Shown piece by piece: positions 1-8,703 of a DNA stretch of 60,079 nt. The position numbers and the translations under genes were made by a program. The DNA is from CAVCAD01 sp036653735 (lineage in GTDB: Bacteria; Bacillota_I; Bacilli_A; RF39; UBA660), in the NCBI GenBank assembly GCA_036653735.1, contig JAVVTI010000002.1, positions 1 through 60,079 on the forward strand, read 5' to 3'. The notes under the pieces were generated by a model that saw only the letters and a program-made list of their open reading frames with translations, was not told the DNA's origin and ran no database searches. Position 1 is the first letter of the stretch. Each line of letters opens with the position of its first letter.

Positions 1-62
1 TGAGTGTATCATCTATATAAGAAAGAGGCAAATGAGTGTTTTTATAAATTAAGTATATTAAA

Positions 63-111
63 AGTTCTAAATTATTGAAAATGGTTTAATCATTTTCAAT
101 AATTTAGAACT
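63..111 (-). terminator. Long perfect inverted repeat, probable terminator of the pilin-like gene
   Basis: Arms 63-83 and 91-111 are perfect 21-bp reverse complements around a 7-base loop. On the minus strand the hairpin is followed by a TTTT-containing tract, so it can end transcription coming from the pilin-like gene at 185-565. The stem is long and AT-rich compared with the other terminators here (8-13 bp), so a small repeat element is also possible. Confidence 0.6.
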
Positions 112-184
112 CTATTTTCTATTGATTATATAAAATTTAGTAATTGTTAACATAATTATTATAATTCAATTATATTTGAGACTT

Positions 185-565
185 TTAATTATCAGTTTTG
201 AAATCACCACATTGCATATTAACTTTAACTACATTACCATTTGAGAAAACAATGTTGCCAACACAATCATTACCTTTAAAAACTAAATCTTTTAAGTATT
301 CAGCTTTTTCTAACAGCTGAAGTGTTACTTCTCCGGTAAATGGAGCTTTTAGTGCACATTCCTTACCTGGAATAGGATATTCACAGTAGTCCTGGAAATA
401 CAATTCTCCTGCTTTTTTAACAAGATCAACTTGAGTATCAAAAGCCTTTTTTTGTGCTTTATTATATATTTTTAATACATTGGGCACAGCCATCGTAACA
501 ATTATACCTAGAAGAGCTATTACCGCTAATAGTTCTATTAATGTAAAACCTTTTTCTTTTTCCAT
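185..565 (-). CDS. Type IV pilin-like / competence pseudopilin-like protein
   Basis: A 126-residue protein with a class III (prepilin) signal: a short charged leader, then GFTLIELL at residues 6-13 with the conserved Glu, followed by a hydrophobic helix to about residue 28. This is the pattern of prepilins cut and methylated by a PilD/ComC-type peptidase and assembled in a type IV pilus or ComG-like pseudopilus. The C-terminal domain is short, with four Cys residues that could form disulfides. No assembly ATPase, peptidase or other pilus gene is visible nearby, so the machinery must be elsewhere. It has its own sigma-A-type promoter at 588-616. The pilin class is clear; which system it serves is not. 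Confidence 0.85.
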   Translation of the reverse strand: MEKEKGFTLIELLAVIALLGIIVTMAVPNVLKIYNKAQKKAFDTQVDLVKKAGELYFQDYCEYPIPGKECALKAPFTGEVTLQLLEKAEYLKDLVFKGNDCVGNIVFSNGNVVKVNMQCGDFKTDN

Positions 566-587
566 ATTATACCTTCTTTACTATTAA

Positions 588-616
588 ATTTTATTATAAT
601 AATTTATATTTGTCAA
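588..616 (-). promoter_or_regulatory. Sigma-A-type promoter of the pilin-like gene
   Basis: On the minus strand, TTGACA (611-616) and TAAAAT (588-593) are separated by 17 bases. It lies just upstream of the ribosome site AGAAGG of the pilin-like gene. Confidence 0.65.
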
Positions 617-853
617 CTATACATATTTGTCTACATTTTTTGGAACTTTATCATTTATAATCATATCAATAATTCTATCTTCCTTATCTTTAGAAACATC
701 TTTACCAGTTAAAGTACTTATTTCTGATATGATATCTTTAAGAACTGTTTTATCTTTGAAATTTCCATCTTGTAACTTCTTGGCAAGAGAAATTATAGTT
801 TCCTTATTAACCTTGGTTTTTTCTTCTATTTTATTAAATAATTCATTATCCAT
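617..853 (-). CDS. spoVIF: Stage VI sporulation protein F (SpoVIF) family
   Basis: Small acidic/basic helical protein of 78 residues beginning MDNELFNKIEEKT. The pattern (KIEEKTKVNKETIISLAKKL, NFKD, then LTGKDVSKDKEDRI) matches the SpoVIF/YjcC family, which in Bacillus is made late in the mother cell and is needed for normal coat assembly. An in-frame ATG lies 27 bases upstream, but the start at 853 is chosen because AGGTGA sits four bases before it and fits the family length. A sigma-K-type promoter (868-894) precedes it. This supports a spore role, although the family call rests on recognition and not on an alignment. Confidence 0.75.
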   Translation of the reverse strand: MDNELFNKIEEKTKVNKETIISLAKKLQDGNFKDKTVLKDIISEISTLTGKDVSKDKEDRIIDMIINDKVPKNVDKYV

Positions 854-867
854 ATTTTCACCTAATA

Positions 868-894
868 TAATATATGGCAAATGCCTTTATAGGT
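868..894 (-). promoter_or_regulatory. Sigma-K-like promoter of spoVIF
   Basis: On the minus strand the sequence reads AC, 16 bases, then CATATATTA (868-876), matching the Bacillus sigma-K form AC-N16/17-CATANNNTA. The 19 bases from the -10 to the Shine-Dalgarno (CATATATTATATTAGGTGA) are identical to those upstream of the coat-like gene at 23405. The predicted start of transcription is almost on the ribosome site, so the leader would be only about ten bases. Confidence 0.5.
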
Positions 895-2207
895 TACTTA
901 TTCTCACCTTTATTTTTAAACTGGAGAATAATAGGCGTTCCTTTAAAATCAATGCTACTTCTAATTTTGTTTTCTAGATATCTTTTATATGAAAAATGAA
1001 TAAGCATTCTAGAATTAACTTCTATATCAAACCTAGGAGGTTTGATACCACTTTGATGACAAAAATATATTTTAGGTCTTTTATTTTTTACTATAGGAGC
1101 TGGGTTTTCAATATATGCATCAGTTATTATTTCATTAATAACCGAAGTTTTTACTTCTTTAATAGTATTTTCATATGAAAGAAGAACCTCAGGCATTAAT
1201 GTATGTATTCTCTTTTTAGTAAGGGCACTTAGAAAAACTATACTAGCCCATGGTAGGAATTGAAATTCATCTTTAATAGTTGCTGTCATTTTTTTTATAT
1301 ATTCTTCTTTTTCATCTATTAAATCCCACTTATTAACAACAAGTACTATGGCTTTTCCTGCTTCTAAAGCATATGATGCAATATGCTTATCATGTTCAAC
1401 TATACCTTCTAATCCATCAAGAACAAGTAAACAAACATCACTTCTATCTATTGCTTTCATACTTCTGATTAAGCTATACTTCTCAACAGACTCAAATATT
1501 CTTCCTTTTTTTCTAAGACCTGCTGTATCTATTAATATGTAATCACTTCCATTATACTTAAAAGGTGTATCAATAGCATCTCTAGTAGTTCCGGCTACAT
1601 CACTTACTATTACTCTTTCTTCATTAAGTAATGCATTTACTAAACTACTTTTACCAGTATTAGGTCTACCTATTACACAAAACTTTAACTTATTTTCATC
1701 TTCATCAATATAATTATTAAAATCTTTAGTAATAAAATTAAACATATCATTAATTCCAAAGTTTTGCTCACCACTAACTTCAAAGTAATCATCAAATCCT
1801 AACTTATAAAAATCATAAATATTATCTCTAGCTACTCTAGCATCAACCTTATTAATAGCTACTACTACCTTTTTTCCGCATCTTTTTAATTTGTCACGGA
1901 TAATTAAATCATTAGAAGTTATACCATCTTTTCCATCGACTACTAGGACAATAACGTCACTTTCTTCTATAGCAATATCTACTTGCATATTTACTTGCGT
2001 ATTAAAGTCTCCATCAGATAAATCAATACCTCCAGTATCTATTAAACCAAATGTTTTACCAAAAAAATCAACATTAGAGTATATTCTATCTCTTGTTACA
2101 CCAGGATGATCTTCAATTATAGCTTCTCTCTTACCAACTAGTTTATTAAATATAGTACTTTTACCAGTATTAGGTCTTCCAACAAGTGCTACAGTATATT
2201 TTTTCAT
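894..2207 (-). CDS. der: Ribosome-assembly GTPase Der (EngA)
   Basis: 437 residues, the usual length for Der, with two tandem GTPase domains. Domain 1 has GRPNTGKST (residues 10-18), a PGVTRD switch, DTGG and NKVD; domain 2 has GRPNTGKSS (about 180), GTTRD, DTAG and NKWD. A C-terminal KH-like domain follows and ends in a basic segment. Der binds 50S precursors and is needed for late large-subunit assembly. A strong GGAGGGG site precedes the ATG. It lies directly upstream of spoVIF, whose promoter overlaps the Der stop codon. Confidence 0.97.
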   Translation of the reverse strand: MKKYTVALVGRPNTGKSTIFNKLVGKREAIIEDHPGVTRDRIYSNVDFFGKTFGLIDTGGIDLSDGDFNTQVNMQVDIAIEESDVIVLVVDGKDGITSNDLIIRDKLKRCGKKVVVAINKVDARVARDNIYDFYKLGFDDYFEVSGEQNFGINDMFNFITKDFNNYIDEDENKLKFCVIGRPNTGKSSLVNALLNEERVIVSDVAGTTRDAIDTPFKYNGSDYILIDTAGLRKKGRIFESVEKYSLIRSMKAIDRSDVCLLVLDGLEGIVEHDKHIASYALEAGKAIVLVVNKWDLIDEKEEYIKKMTATIKDEFQFLPWASIVFLSALTKKRIHTLMPEVLLSYENTIKEVKTSVINEIITDAYIENPAPIVKNKRPKIYFCHQSGIKPPRFDIEVNSRMLIHFSYKRYLENKIRSSIDFKGTPIILQFKNKGENK

Positions 2208-2249
2208 AAAAGACCCCTCCGTTTTCTAGAATAGAGTATAACATAAAAT

Positions 2250-2286
2250 GAGAATATTATAAAGTTAAATCTCTATAAGTATTCTC
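2250..2286 (-). terminator. Hairpin between the second pilin-like gene and der
   Basis: GAGAATA (2250-2256) and TATTCTC (2280-2286) form a stem, extended after a bulge by a further TTATA/TATAA pairing. On the minus strand it is followed by CATTTTATG, a weak U tract. It probably ends the transcript of the 2303-2980 gene. Confidence 0.45.
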
Positions 2287-2302
2287 ACATGCATAATAAC
2301 TA

Positions 2303-2980
2303 TTATATATTATCTTGAGTAATTATCTTAACTTTTAGATAGTTTCGCCAACCATTGTTATCTGGTGTATCATCATTTCCATCTTTATAAACACCTAATA
2401 CTCTCCACTCAACATCTCCATTTTTAAGCCAGTTATTAACTTCTGTTCCCTTATATAAGCAATAAGGATTAGCTTCATCAATTGTAGTACAATCACAATC
2501 AAAACCAGCAGCTTTTTTTGCAGCAAGATCTTTACAAATTATATCAAGTAAATCACCACTTTTAGTAGAGCCGGTTTTTCCTTCCCAAATAGCTATATAT
2601 GAATTATTTAAATATCTTACTAAAACCTTTTTGTCATTCATATTAGATTTGTCTCTAGGATCAACTATACAATCTTCTTCAATTTGTCCACTCTTACATT
2701 TATCATCTGCTTTTAGATATCCTCCTACAAGTAAATCCTTAATAGGAACTTCTATCTCAGTTTTATTAGTACCAAGAGAATTAAACAGAGCCTTTCTATC
2801 TTGAGCATATACTTCTGCTGCTGACAAAATTAAATTCTTTTTTGATTCATATACCCTATTGTTAATATTCTTTACTATTAAAAATGTACTTGGTACCACA
2901 ATTAAAATCATTATACCAATAATAGCGATAACTGAGAGAATTTCAACTATTGTAAAGCCTTTCTTATTTAAACATTTCAT
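2303..2980 (-). CDS. Pilin-like secreted/surface protein, probably C-terminally shortened
   Basis: 225 residues with a prepilin N-terminus: MKCLNKKGFTIVEILSVIA, with the Glu five residues after the cleavage Gly and a hydrophobic stretch to about residue 34. The body has several Cys residues and ends with a NNWLKNGDVEWRVLGVY segment and then IITQDNI before the stop. Segments of the kind NNW...WRVL...IIT usually open a longer domain in surface proteins of gut Bacillota (resembling DUF6273-type domains), so this copy seems to stop just after that domain begins. It sits upstream of der and beside a TasA-like gene. The start has GGAGG nine bases upstream. Confidence 0.75.
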   Translation of the reverse strand: MKCLNKKGFTIVEILSVIAIIGIMILIVVPSTFLIVKNINNRVYESKKNLILSAAEVYAQDRKALFNSLGTNKTEIEVPIKDLLVGGYLKADDKCKSGQIEEDCIVDPRDKSNMNDKKVLVRYLNNSYIAIWEGKTGSTKSGDLLDIICKDLAAKKAAGFDCDCTTIDEANPYCLYKGTEVNNWLKNGDVEWRVLGVYKDGNDDTPDNNGWRNYLKVKIITQDNI

Positions 2981-3000
2981 AAACTTGTCCTCCTTTTATT

Positions 3001-3516
3001 TTATGAGATTTTAATCTTTCCACTAAACGTTTTACCCATATCTGCCCCTTGATTTCCTTCTATTTCTGCGTATGTAACGCTTAATGTATAAGTATGAGTA
3101 ATACCTTTATCTATAGATATATTATTTATAATACTCACATCACTTTGAGATGTAGGTATACTTGTTTTAGTAATATTTGCTCCTGTTTGTGTGCATGTTA
3201 AAGTATAAGTTAATAAATCTTTATTAACTAAAGTATTAACAAGTTCAGTCCATAAAATATTATATGACACTGCCTCATCACCATCGTTTTGAATACTAAA
3301 TGTCTTAGTTTGAGTCCAACCTGGGGATATTTTACTACCATTTATTGCATTAGTATCCATAAATTTAACTTTAAGTTCTTTAAAAGATACATTAATACTA
3401 CTAGTATTATTAATACCTAATATTTCGGTTTTATAAAAAGCATAAGAAAAGCCAATATAACCAAGTAATAAAGAAAATACTATGCCAATAATCAAAATAA
3501 TCTTTATTCTTTTCAT
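3001..3516 (-). CDS. Secreted TasA/CalY-like (camelysin-type) protein
   Basis: 171 residues: a basic N-terminus, a hydrophobic segment to about residue 28 ending in SYAFY, then a beta-rich domain with no Cys cluster and one or two short repeats of alternating polar and hydrophobic residues. The start-SYAFY-...-LKVKF-SPGW.....F.I.NDGDEAVSYNI layout resembles SipW-dependent TasA/CalY biofilm and spore-associated matrix proteins. No sipW gene is visible. It has its own sigma-A promoter (3537-3565). The assignment is by pattern only; another secreted Ig-like fold is possible. Confidence 0.5.
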   Translation of the reverse strand: MKRIKIILIIGIVFSLLLGYIGFSYAFYKTEILGINNTSSINVSFKELKVKFMDTNAINGSKISPGWTQTKTFSIQNDGDEAVSYNILWTELVNTLVNKDLLTYTLTCTQTGANITKTSIPTSQSDVSIINNISIDKGITHTYTLSVTYAEIEGNQGADMGKTFSGKIKIS

Positions 3517-3536
3517 AACTTATCTCCTATATTTAA

Positions 3537-3565
3537 ATTATACTTTAAAAATATAATAAATTCAA
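3537..3565 (-). promoter_or_regulatory. Sigma-A-type promoter of the TasA-like gene
   Basis: TTGAAT (3560-3565) and TATAAT (3537-3542) on the minus strand, spacer 17 bases, just upstream of the site ATAGGAG before the start at 3516. Confidence 0.65.
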
Positions 3566-3571
3566 GAAAAA

Positions 3572-3793
3572 TCATTTAGTTATATCAATTATTTTTGTAA
3601 TAATGTCAATTGTACTTAAAGCATTATCTATTTTATCAGTAACTCTTAAATGATGAACATCTTTCATTTCTTCTATCATTTCATTAATAGAAGATGCATC
3701 TCTATTAAGAATTTTATACCAAGAAGAGTTTTCTCTTAAATATTTTAAATATCTAGGATTTTCTTTTAACTTATTTTGCACAACTATATTCAT
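3572..3793 (-). CDS. YlbE-like protein
   Basis: 73-residue protein with the pattern YLRENSSWYKILNRDA, which matches the YlbE-like family (Bacillus: FIREQPMWYRTLSRNP), a small helical protein of unknown function. Its start abuts the stop of the YlbD-like gene, the same ylbD-ylbE order as in Bacillus, which strengthens both calls. It ends in TGA, showing that TGA is a stop codon here. Confidence 0.7.
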   Translation of the reverse strand: MNIVVQNKLKENPRYLKYLRENSSWYKILNRDASSINEMIEEMKDVHHLRVTDKIDNALSTIDIITKIIDITK

Positions 3794-4147
3794 TTAATCA
3801 CTATAAAACCTATCTATATCCTTAAACTTAGTAGATTTACTCTCCTTTTCTTTCTTAGAATCATTTCTAAGTCCTGTTAAATCTTCTAAAAGAGAAACAG
3901 CTTTTTGAACAGTACTTAAATTACTTTGTAAATTATCAGGATTAATACCTTTTAATGAATTAATAATATTTTTCATATTAAAACTTGTTTCACTTGTTTC
4001 ACCAAGTAAAGCCCATACTTCAGAATTTTCACCATACATATCATAAGTTTCATATAATTGTTGATACGTATATTTCTTATCTAAGATATTCTTAGCAAAC
4101 TTAGGGTTACTCTTTATAAAAGTTTTAAACTCATCTAACTTACTCAT
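3794..4147 (-). CDS. YlbD-like putative spore coat protein
   Basis: 117 residues from the ATG at 4147, which has AGGAG seven bases upstream; the longer in-frame start at 4174 lacks such a site. The opening KLDEFKTFIKSNPKFAKNI, then YQQLYETYDMYGENSEVW, fits the YlbD family (coat protein of Bacillus spores). A lysine-rich tail ends the protein. It forms a two-gene unit with the YlbE-like gene. No sigma-K-type AC-N16-CATA match was found before it, so its control is uncertain. Confidence 0.65.
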   Translation of the reverse strand: MSKLDEFKTFIKSNPKFAKNILDKKYTYQQLYETYDMYGENSEVWALLGETSETSFNMKNIINSLKGINPDNLQSNLSTVQKAVSLLEDLTGLRNDSKKEKESKSTKFKDIDRFYSD

Positions 4148-4191
4148 ATATACTCCTATTAACATAATATGCATATATTTATAATATTATC

Positions 4192-6726
4192 TTACAATTT
4201 AAACTCATCAAAGAAATCACTCATAGTTAGATTATCATTTATTTTAGTTTCTTTTAATACTGGATTTTCTTCTTTTACTTTATCATCATTAATAATATTT
4301 TCTTCTTTAGAAGTAATTGTTAATAAAACAGGCTTTTCTATGATATTAATTACATCTTTTTTAGTATATAAAGATCCTACTGATAATAAATCAGATATGA
4401 CAGTATCACTTGCTTTTAATTCATTTATTTCATCACTAACTATATTACAAATACTTTTAGATGAAGAATTAATTACATTTTTAATATAATATTTCTTACT
4501 TTTAGGACTCTTAATTAATAAAGAACCTTTTTTAGCTCTAGTAGTTTTTAATATCTCTATAATTTTAACTCTTTTACATGTATTTTTATCAGTAAAAATA
4601 GTAGCATAATCTTTTAATATATCTATGACAAAAGCACTTACTACAGCATCATCTTTAAGATTCATAAGTTTAACACCACTTGTTCTTAGACCAACAGTTG
4701 GGATTTCCTGTGTACTAAATTTAACAGCGTAACCATTTTTACTTACAGATAGTACTTGATCACCCATATTATCACTTACACTTACTACCTCATCGTTTTC
4801 TTTTAATTTAATACACATAATAGCTTTAGAGTATCTTTGGACTATTAAATCTTTTTGATATATTCTTTTTACCATACCTAGTTTAGTAAATATAGTAATG
4901 TAACTATTATTTTCATTAACTAGAGGCATAGATTTAATTATCTTTTCATTATCACTAATACTTACTATAGAACCAATAAAATCTCCTACATCCTTGTATT
5001 TAGTTTCATTTAAGTTTCTAAGAGGAACATATAAATAATTACCAAGAGAAGTAAATAATACAACTGTATTAACATTATTTAATTTATAAATGCTTTCTAA
5101 GTAATCTCCTTCTTTTAATCCAGTAGATTCTTTTTCATAAGCATTATAACTTTTAAGGGTTACCTTCTTTATATAACCAGCTTTAGAAATACAAACAATA
5201 TAATCATCTTTACTAATCATATCTAACTCATCTATTTCTATAGAAGTTATTTCATCATTAATAATACTTCTTCTTTTAGTTTTAAATTCATTTCTTACTT
5301 CTATTAACTCATTTTTCATTACTTCTTTTAATGCTTCTTCATCATTTAATATATGAGTTAATTCTTTTATTAAAATACATAGTTTATCATACTCTTCTCT
5401 TAATATAGTAACATCTGTATTAGTTAACTTATAAAGTTGCATCATAACAATAGCTTCAGCTTGAATACGTGTAAAATCATAAGTATCTACTAAATTATTA
5501 ATAGCATCACTTTTATCTTTACTTTTTCTTATTAAAGCAACTATTTCATCGAGTATATCCATTGCTCTAATGAAACCTTCTATTATATGTAAACGAGCAC
5601 TAGCATGATCTAAATCAAACTTAGTTCTTTTATGTACTACTTGCTTCTTATGTTCAATAAATGCATCAAGTGCCTCTAAAATACCCAAATACTTTGGTCT
5701 TTTATTAACTATAGCAACCATATTAAAAGAGTAAGTTACTTGCATATCAGTATTCTTAAGTAAATAATTAGTAATAAGTATTGCATTAGCACCCTTTTTA
5801 AGATCTAGAGCTATCCTTAACTCATCATTTTTATCGGATTCATCTCTTACCTCTACTATACCATCTATTTTTTTATTAATACGAATTTCTTCTATTTTCT
5901 TAATTATATTACATTTCAGAGTATCATAAGGAATCTCGGTAATAATAATTTGCTCATTACCTTTATTTTTAACTATTTCAAACTTACTTTTAACAACTAT
6001 TTTACCTCTACCTGTTTTATAAGCTTTTAATATCTCGGATTTACCTTCAATAATACCGCCTGTAGAAAAATCAGGTCCCTTAATAATATTAGTAATAGTT
6101 TCAAAAGAACAATCAGGTTTATCTATTCTTTTAATAGTAGCATTTATTACTTCTTCTAGATTATGAGCAGGTATATTAGTAGCATATCCAGCACTTATAC
6201 CAGATGCTCCATTAACAAGTAAATTAGGAAAGTTAGCTGGAAGTACAGTAGGTTCTTCTTGATCATCATCAAATGTAGGAGCCATATCAACAGTATTTTT
6301 TTCTAAATCTTTTAAAAGAACATTACTTATTTTAGTAAGTCTTGCCTCAGTATAACGCATAGCCGCAGGACCATCTCCATCAATAGAACCATTGTTACCT
6401 TGTATTTCTACTAGGAGTTCTCTTTGTTTCCACTTTTGAGATAAACGAACCATTGCATCATATACAGAAGTATCTCCATGAGGATGATAATTACCTATAA
6501 CATTACCAACAGTTTTAGCACTTTTTTTAGTTTCTCTATCATATGTATTTCTATCTTTATACATAGAAAAAAGTATTCTTCTTTGAACGGGTTTTAAACC
6601 ATCCCTAGCATCAGGGAGTGCTCTATCTTGGATAATATATTTAGAATATCTTCCAAAACGTTCTCCCATAATCTCTTCTAAAGAATATTCATATACTTTT
6701 TCTACTATTGTTTTCTCTTTTTTCAT
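4192..6726 (-). CDS. parC: DNA topoisomerase IV subunit A (ParC)
   Basis: 844-residue type IIA topoisomerase A subunit: GRYSKYIIQDRALPDARDGL near the N-terminus, GNYHPHGD, and the AAMRYTEARL active-site tyrosine region, followed by the beta-pinwheel C-terminal domain. It decatenates replicated chromosomes with ParE. The start at 6726 (ATG, preceded by AGGTGA) is preferred to an in-frame GTG three codons earlier that overlaps the Shine-Dalgarno. It follows parE with two bases between the stop and that GTG, so the two are co-transcribed. The ending KINDNLTMSDFFDEFKL is an extra tail; GyrA is excluded by pairing with ParE-type sequence. Confidence 0.9.
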   Translation of the reverse strand: MKKEKTIVEKVYEYSLEEIMGERFGRYSKYIIQDRALPDARDGLKPVQRRILFSMYKDRNTYDRETKKSAKTVGNVIGNYHPHGDTSVYDAMVRLSQKWKQRELLVEIQGNNGSIDGDGPAAMRYTEARLTKISNVLLKDLEKNTVDMAPTFDDDQEEPTVLPANFPNLLVNGASGISAGYATNIPAHNLEEVINATIKRIDKPDCSFETITNIIKGPDFSTGGIIEGKSEILKAYKTGRGKIVVKSKFEIVKNKGNEQIIITEIPYDTLKCNIIKKIEEIRINKKIDGIVEVRDESDKNDELRIALDLKKGANAILITNYLLKNTDMQVTYSFNMVAIVNKRPKYLGILEALDAFIEHKKQVVHKRTKFDLDHASARLHIIEGFIRAMDILDEIVALIRKSKDKSDAINNLVDTYDFTRIQAEAIVMMQLYKLTNTDVTILREEYDKLCILIKELTHILNDEEALKEVMKNELIEVRNEFKTKRRSIINDEITSIEIDELDMISKDDYIVCISKAGYIKKVTLKSYNAYEKESTGLKEGDYLESIYKLNNVNTVVLFTSLGNYLYVPLRNLNETKYKDVGDFIGSIVSISDNEKIIKSMPLVNENNSYITIFTKLGMVKRIYQKDLIVQRYSKAIMCIKLKENDEVVSVSDNMGDQVLSVSKNGYAVKFSTQEIPTVGLRTSGVKLMNLKDDAVVSAFVIDILKDYATIFTDKNTCKRVKIIEILKTTRAKKGSLLIKSPKSKKYYIKNVINSSSKSICNIVSDEINELKASDTVISDLLSVGSLYTKKDVINIIEKPVLLTITSKEENIINDDKVKEENPVLKETKINDNLTMSDFFDEFKL

Positions 6727-6735
6727 ATATATCAC

Positions 6736-8649
6736 CTACTTCTTTTTCTTAACTTCAAATTCATCTTCTAGTGAAAATTCAACATTTTCTTCTATCCATT
6801 CTTTACGAGGTTCTACTGCATCTCCCATAAGAACATCTACTCTTTTTTCAGCAAGAAGAGCATCATTTATAGCAACTCTTATTATACTTCTTGATTCATT
6901 GGACATAGTAGTTTCCCATAATTGATCAGCATTCATTTCACCTAATCCTTTATATCTTTGTATATTATAGTTTCCTTTATATGTTCTTTTGAAATCATTT
7001 AATTCATCATTAGTATTAAAGTATTTCTTATCTTTACCCATAGTTATTAAATAAAGAGGAGGCATTGCTATATATAACATACCTTGCTCTATTAAGGGTC
7101 TCATAAAACGATAAAAAAATGTAATCAAAAGGCACTGTATATGTGCTCCATCATCATCAGCATCTGTCATAATAATAACTTTACCATAATTACTATCTTC
7201 ATAATTAAAATCTTGACCAACACCTGCATTTATAGCATGAACAATAGTATTAATTTCTTCGTTTTTAAAAAGTTCGACAACAGATGATTTTTCACAGTTA
7301 ATTATTTTACCTCTTAAAGGAAGTATTGCTTGATGCTTTTTATCTCTTCCACTTTTAGCAGTTCCTCCAGCTGAGTTTCCTTCTACAATAAAGAGTTCAT
7401 TCTTCTTATGATCCTTACTTTGAGCTGGTGTAAGTTTACCAATTAATACTCTTTCTTTGTTTAGTTTTCCCTTACCACTTCTAGCTTCTTCTCTTGCTTT
7501 TCTTGATGCTTCTCTTGCATATTTACTCTTTAATGCTTTATCCATAATAGCTTTAGCTGCATTCTTATTCTCTTGTAAATAAAAGGTTAGTTTTTCATAT
7601 ATTAAACTTTCAGTTGCACTTCTTGCACTGGGAGTACCAAGTTTACCTTTAGTTTGTCCTTCAAATTCTAAAATACTTTCTGGTATTTTTAAACTAAGTA
7701 TTGCACTAAGACCCTCTCTTGTATCGTTTCCTTCTATACCATCTTTTCCTTTTAGTAGATTATTAGACTTAATATACTCATTAAAAACTTTAGTTAAGGC
7801 TGCTTTAAAGCCTACCTCATGAGTACCTCCATCAATAGTTTTAACATTATTAACAAATGATATAATTTTTTCACTATATTCATTAGTATACTGTAGAGCA
7901 GCATCAATTATAATACCACCTTTTTCACCATGAATATCAATTACAGGATTAAGTGTCTCTTTACTTTCATTAATTTTTTCTACAAAAGAAACAAGACCAT
8001 TATCATAATGATATATAACTTTTTTATTACTTTCCTCATCTTCTATTTGAGAAGTTAAAGTATTAATAAGAAATGAGCTTTCTTCCAAACGTTCACATAT
8101 TGTAGTAAAACTAAAATAAGTTGAGGTAAATATAGAACTATCAGGCATAAAAGTAATTCTAGTTCCTGTTTTTTTAGTAGTTCCAACTTCTTTTAAATTC
8201 TTATCAAGTTTACCACCATCTTTAAAAGATATTTCATGTATTTTACCATCTCTATATATTACAACCTTCATCCACTGTGAAAGGGCATTAACAACACTTG
8301 CTCCTACCCCATGAAGACCTCCACTTACTTTATATCCATCACTTTCAAACTTACCACCAGCATGAAGCATAGTAAATATAACTTCAGGTGTACTCATTCC
8401 ATTTTCATGCTTACCACATGGAATTCCTCTACCTTCATCCTCAATAGTAATACTCTTATCTTTATTAATACGAACATAAATATTAGTTCCATAACCATTA
8501 ATAACTTCATCAATAGCATTATCTATTATTTCCCATACCAAATGATGAAGTCCTCTTTTATCAGTACTACCTATATACATACCAGGTCTTTTTCTAACTG
8601 CTTCTAAACCTTGTAATATTTTTATTGATTTCTCATTATATGTATTCAT
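6736..8649 (-). CDS. parE: DNA topoisomerase IV subunit B (ParE)
   Basis: 637 residues, normal for ParE. The GHKL ATPase domain is clear (VRKRPGMYIGS, EIIDNAIDE, DEGRGIP, GGLHGVGASVVNAL), followed by the transducer and the TOPRIM region with EGNSAGG and DADDDGAHI. The ending carries the IQRYKGLGEMN motif. The Firmicute ParE signature (the STDKRGLHHLVWEI opening and VGTTKKTGTRITF) favours ParE over GyrB. It is transcribed with parC. The start has a weak AGAGG site. Confidence 0.93.
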   Translation of the reverse strand: MNTYNEKSIKILQGLEAVRKRPGMYIGSTDKRGLHHLVWEIIDNAIDEVINGYGTNIYVRINKDKSITIEDEGRGIPCGKHENGMSTPEVIFTMLHAGGKFESDGYKVSGGLHGVGASVVNALSQWMKVVIYRDGKIHEISFKDGGKLDKNLKEVGTTKKTGTRITFMPDSSIFTSTYFSFTTICERLEESSFLINTLTSQIEDEESNKKVIYHYDNGLVSFVEKINESKETLNPVIDIHGEKGGIIIDAALQYTNEYSEKIISFVNNVKTIDGGTHEVGFKAALTKVFNEYIKSNNLLKGKDGIEGNDTREGLSAILSLKIPESILEFEGQTKGKLGTPSARSATESLIYEKLTFYLQENKNAAKAIMDKALKSKYAREASRKAREEARSGKGKLNKERVLIGKLTPAQSKDHKKNELFIVEGNSAGGTAKSGRDKKHQAILPLRGKIINCEKSSVVELFKNEEINTIVHAINAGVGQDFNYEDSNYGKVIIMTDADDDGAHIQCLLITFFYRFMRPLIEQGMLYIAMPPLYLITMGKDKKYFNTNDELNDFKRTYKGNYNIQRYKGLGEMNADQLWETTMSNESRSIIRVAINDALLAEKRVDVLMGDAVEPRKEWIEENVEFSLEDEFEVKKKK

Positions 8650-8703
8650 CCTAATTACCTCTTCTTTATAATCATAACATAAATTAAAAAAGACTGTAAA
8701 GTC

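Noticed and set aside
4120..4192. Possible sigma-K site before ylbD
   Set aside because: CATATTATG has no AC at 16-17 bases and its last bases do not fit.
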